A DNA stretch of 6,057 bases from Planctomycetaceae bacterium. GTDB lineage: Bacteria; Planctomycetota; Planctomycetia; Pirellulales; Pirellulaceae. Of the stretch, positions 5,476-6,057 are shown in pieces. The notes beneath the pieces were generated by a model. It did no database searches and had not been told where the DNA came from. It saw only the letters and a program-made list of their open reading frames with translations. Position 1 is the stretch's first letter. The number at the start of each line of letters is the position of its first letter. Location of the stretch: positions 326-6,382 of the forward strand of contig PADE01000221.1 in the NCBI GenBank assembly GCA_002702965.1, given 5' to 3'. The position numbers were made by a program, and so were the translations under genes.

Positions 5476-6057
5476 TCATCGTGTCCGCAGGGCGCTCAAG
5501 TTGAGCGACTTTTCGATCTTGATCTCTCCGCGCAGGTCCTGCACCCGCAGCGTGATCAAGGGGTCATCGCGTTGCCAGTCGATTTCGATCGCACCAAAGT
5601 TTTCACGGTGGTAGGTCGTGGGCTCAGCGCGATATCGGTTGGCCGTCGGCGTGCCGCGAGGGTGCAGCTGGTTGAAACTGCTCGACGTGAGATCATAGAT
5701 TGGGTACGCGGTCGAAGCGGTCGCGACCGAGAGTTCCGCCCAATGGCGGTCTCCGCTGACGATCAGCACGCCGCCCGCCTTGGTACGGGTGATCAAATCG
5801 AATAACCGTTGCCGTTCGTGAGGTAGATTGGACCACGTTTCCTGGCCGGCCGATTCCGCCACGCACTGAATACTCGATGCCACGATGCGAACCTGGGCCG
5901 GGAGTCGCAATTGTCGCTCGAGCCACTGCCATTGGGCCGGTCCCAACATCGTGATGTTTTTGTCAGCGCTCGGGACATAGGGACCTCCGACGCGTCGTTT
6001 CCCCTTGGCGAGCGGACCGCGGAAATAGCGTGTGTCGAGCAGAATGACTTGGAGACG
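5476..6057 (-). CDS. PhoD-like alkaline phosphatase / phosphodiesterase, C-terminal half
   Basis: The minus-strand frame is open from the window edge at 6057 to the TGA at 5476-5478, giving 193 C-terminal residues. An ATG at 5947-5949 lies inside the conserved TMLGPAQWQWL block and is not the start. Counting from the edge, the blocks are those of the PhoD-like metallophosphatases: QVILLDTRYFRGPL (3-16), TMLGPAQWQWLERQL (36-50), RIVASSIQ (57-64), ETWSNLPHERQRLFDLI (73-89), GVLIVSGDRHWAEL (96-109) and YDLTSSSFNQ (121-130). D103 and H105 of SGDRHWAEL match the late metal-binding motif of the family. The family hydrolyses phosphate mono- and diesters outside the cytoplasm using Fe/Ca, and members are commonly 350-480 residues, so the signal sequence and first metal ligands lie beyond the window. 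The tail after about residue 150 is a short beta-rich region (IEIDWQ, LITLRVQDL) usual for planctomycete members. Role: probably phosphate release from organic matter. It precedes DUF1501 by 138 nt. Confidence 0.9.
   Translation of the reverse strand, partial: RLQVILLDTRYFRGPLAKGKRRVGGPYVPSADKNITMLGPAQWQWLERQLRLPAQVRIVASSIQCVAESAGQETWSNLPHERQRLFDLITRTKAGGVLIVSGDRHWAELSVATASTAYPIYDLTSSSFNQLHPRGTPTANRYRAEPTTYHRENFGAIEIDWQRDDPLITLRVQDLRGEIKIEKSLNLSALRTR

Noticed and set aside
4958..5805. Two long overlapping plus-strand frames spanning the DUF1501/PhoD junction
   Set aside because: Both are antisense to strongly conserved DUF1501 and PhoD blocks and have shadow-like composition.

Overview
The window looks like chromosomal DNA of a Planctomycete, probably of the Pirellula/Rhodopirellula type. 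This is inferred from gene content: a Tat-exported DUF1501 protein, a PhoD-type phosphatase, a secreted PL10-like lyase and a secreted NHL propeller, all moderately GC-rich and separated by 140-230 nt gaps. No rRNA, tRNA, IS element, CRISPR or plasmid marker is visible.

Layout, left to right. At 1-249 (+) is the C-terminal end of a secreted-esterase/peptidase type alpha/beta hydrolase. It converges on four genes read on the minus strand. Along the minus strand these are: the C-terminal half of a PhoD-like alkaline phosphatase (5476-6057, continuing past the window edge), a DUF1501 protein (3913-5337), a 644-residue protein with the core motifs of polysaccharide lyase family 10 (1757-3691), and an NHL beta-propeller (397-1530) that resembles the lyase domain (PAL) of peptidylglycine alpha-amidating monooxygenase. 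There is no gene-free stretch longer than 226 nt.

The three complete minus-strand genes all begin with an export signal: Sec-type for the lyase and the propeller, Tat-type for DUF1501. Together they suggest envelope or extracellular breakdown of organic matter: uronic-acid polysaccharide by the PL10-like protein, phosphate esters by PhoD, and unknown substrates for DUF1501 and the propeller. They share a strand, but the gaps are wide and promoter-like sequences stand before DUF1501 (TTGTCT-17-TATGAT) and before the propeller (TTGAAA-17-GATACT). I therefore infer separate transcription units rather than one tight operon.

I see no clear new multi-gene system. The points most worth a second look are the PL10-like protein with a long unrecognised C-terminal half, and the PAL-like propeller, which keeps the three histidines that bind zinc in PAL but carries a strongly basic tail.
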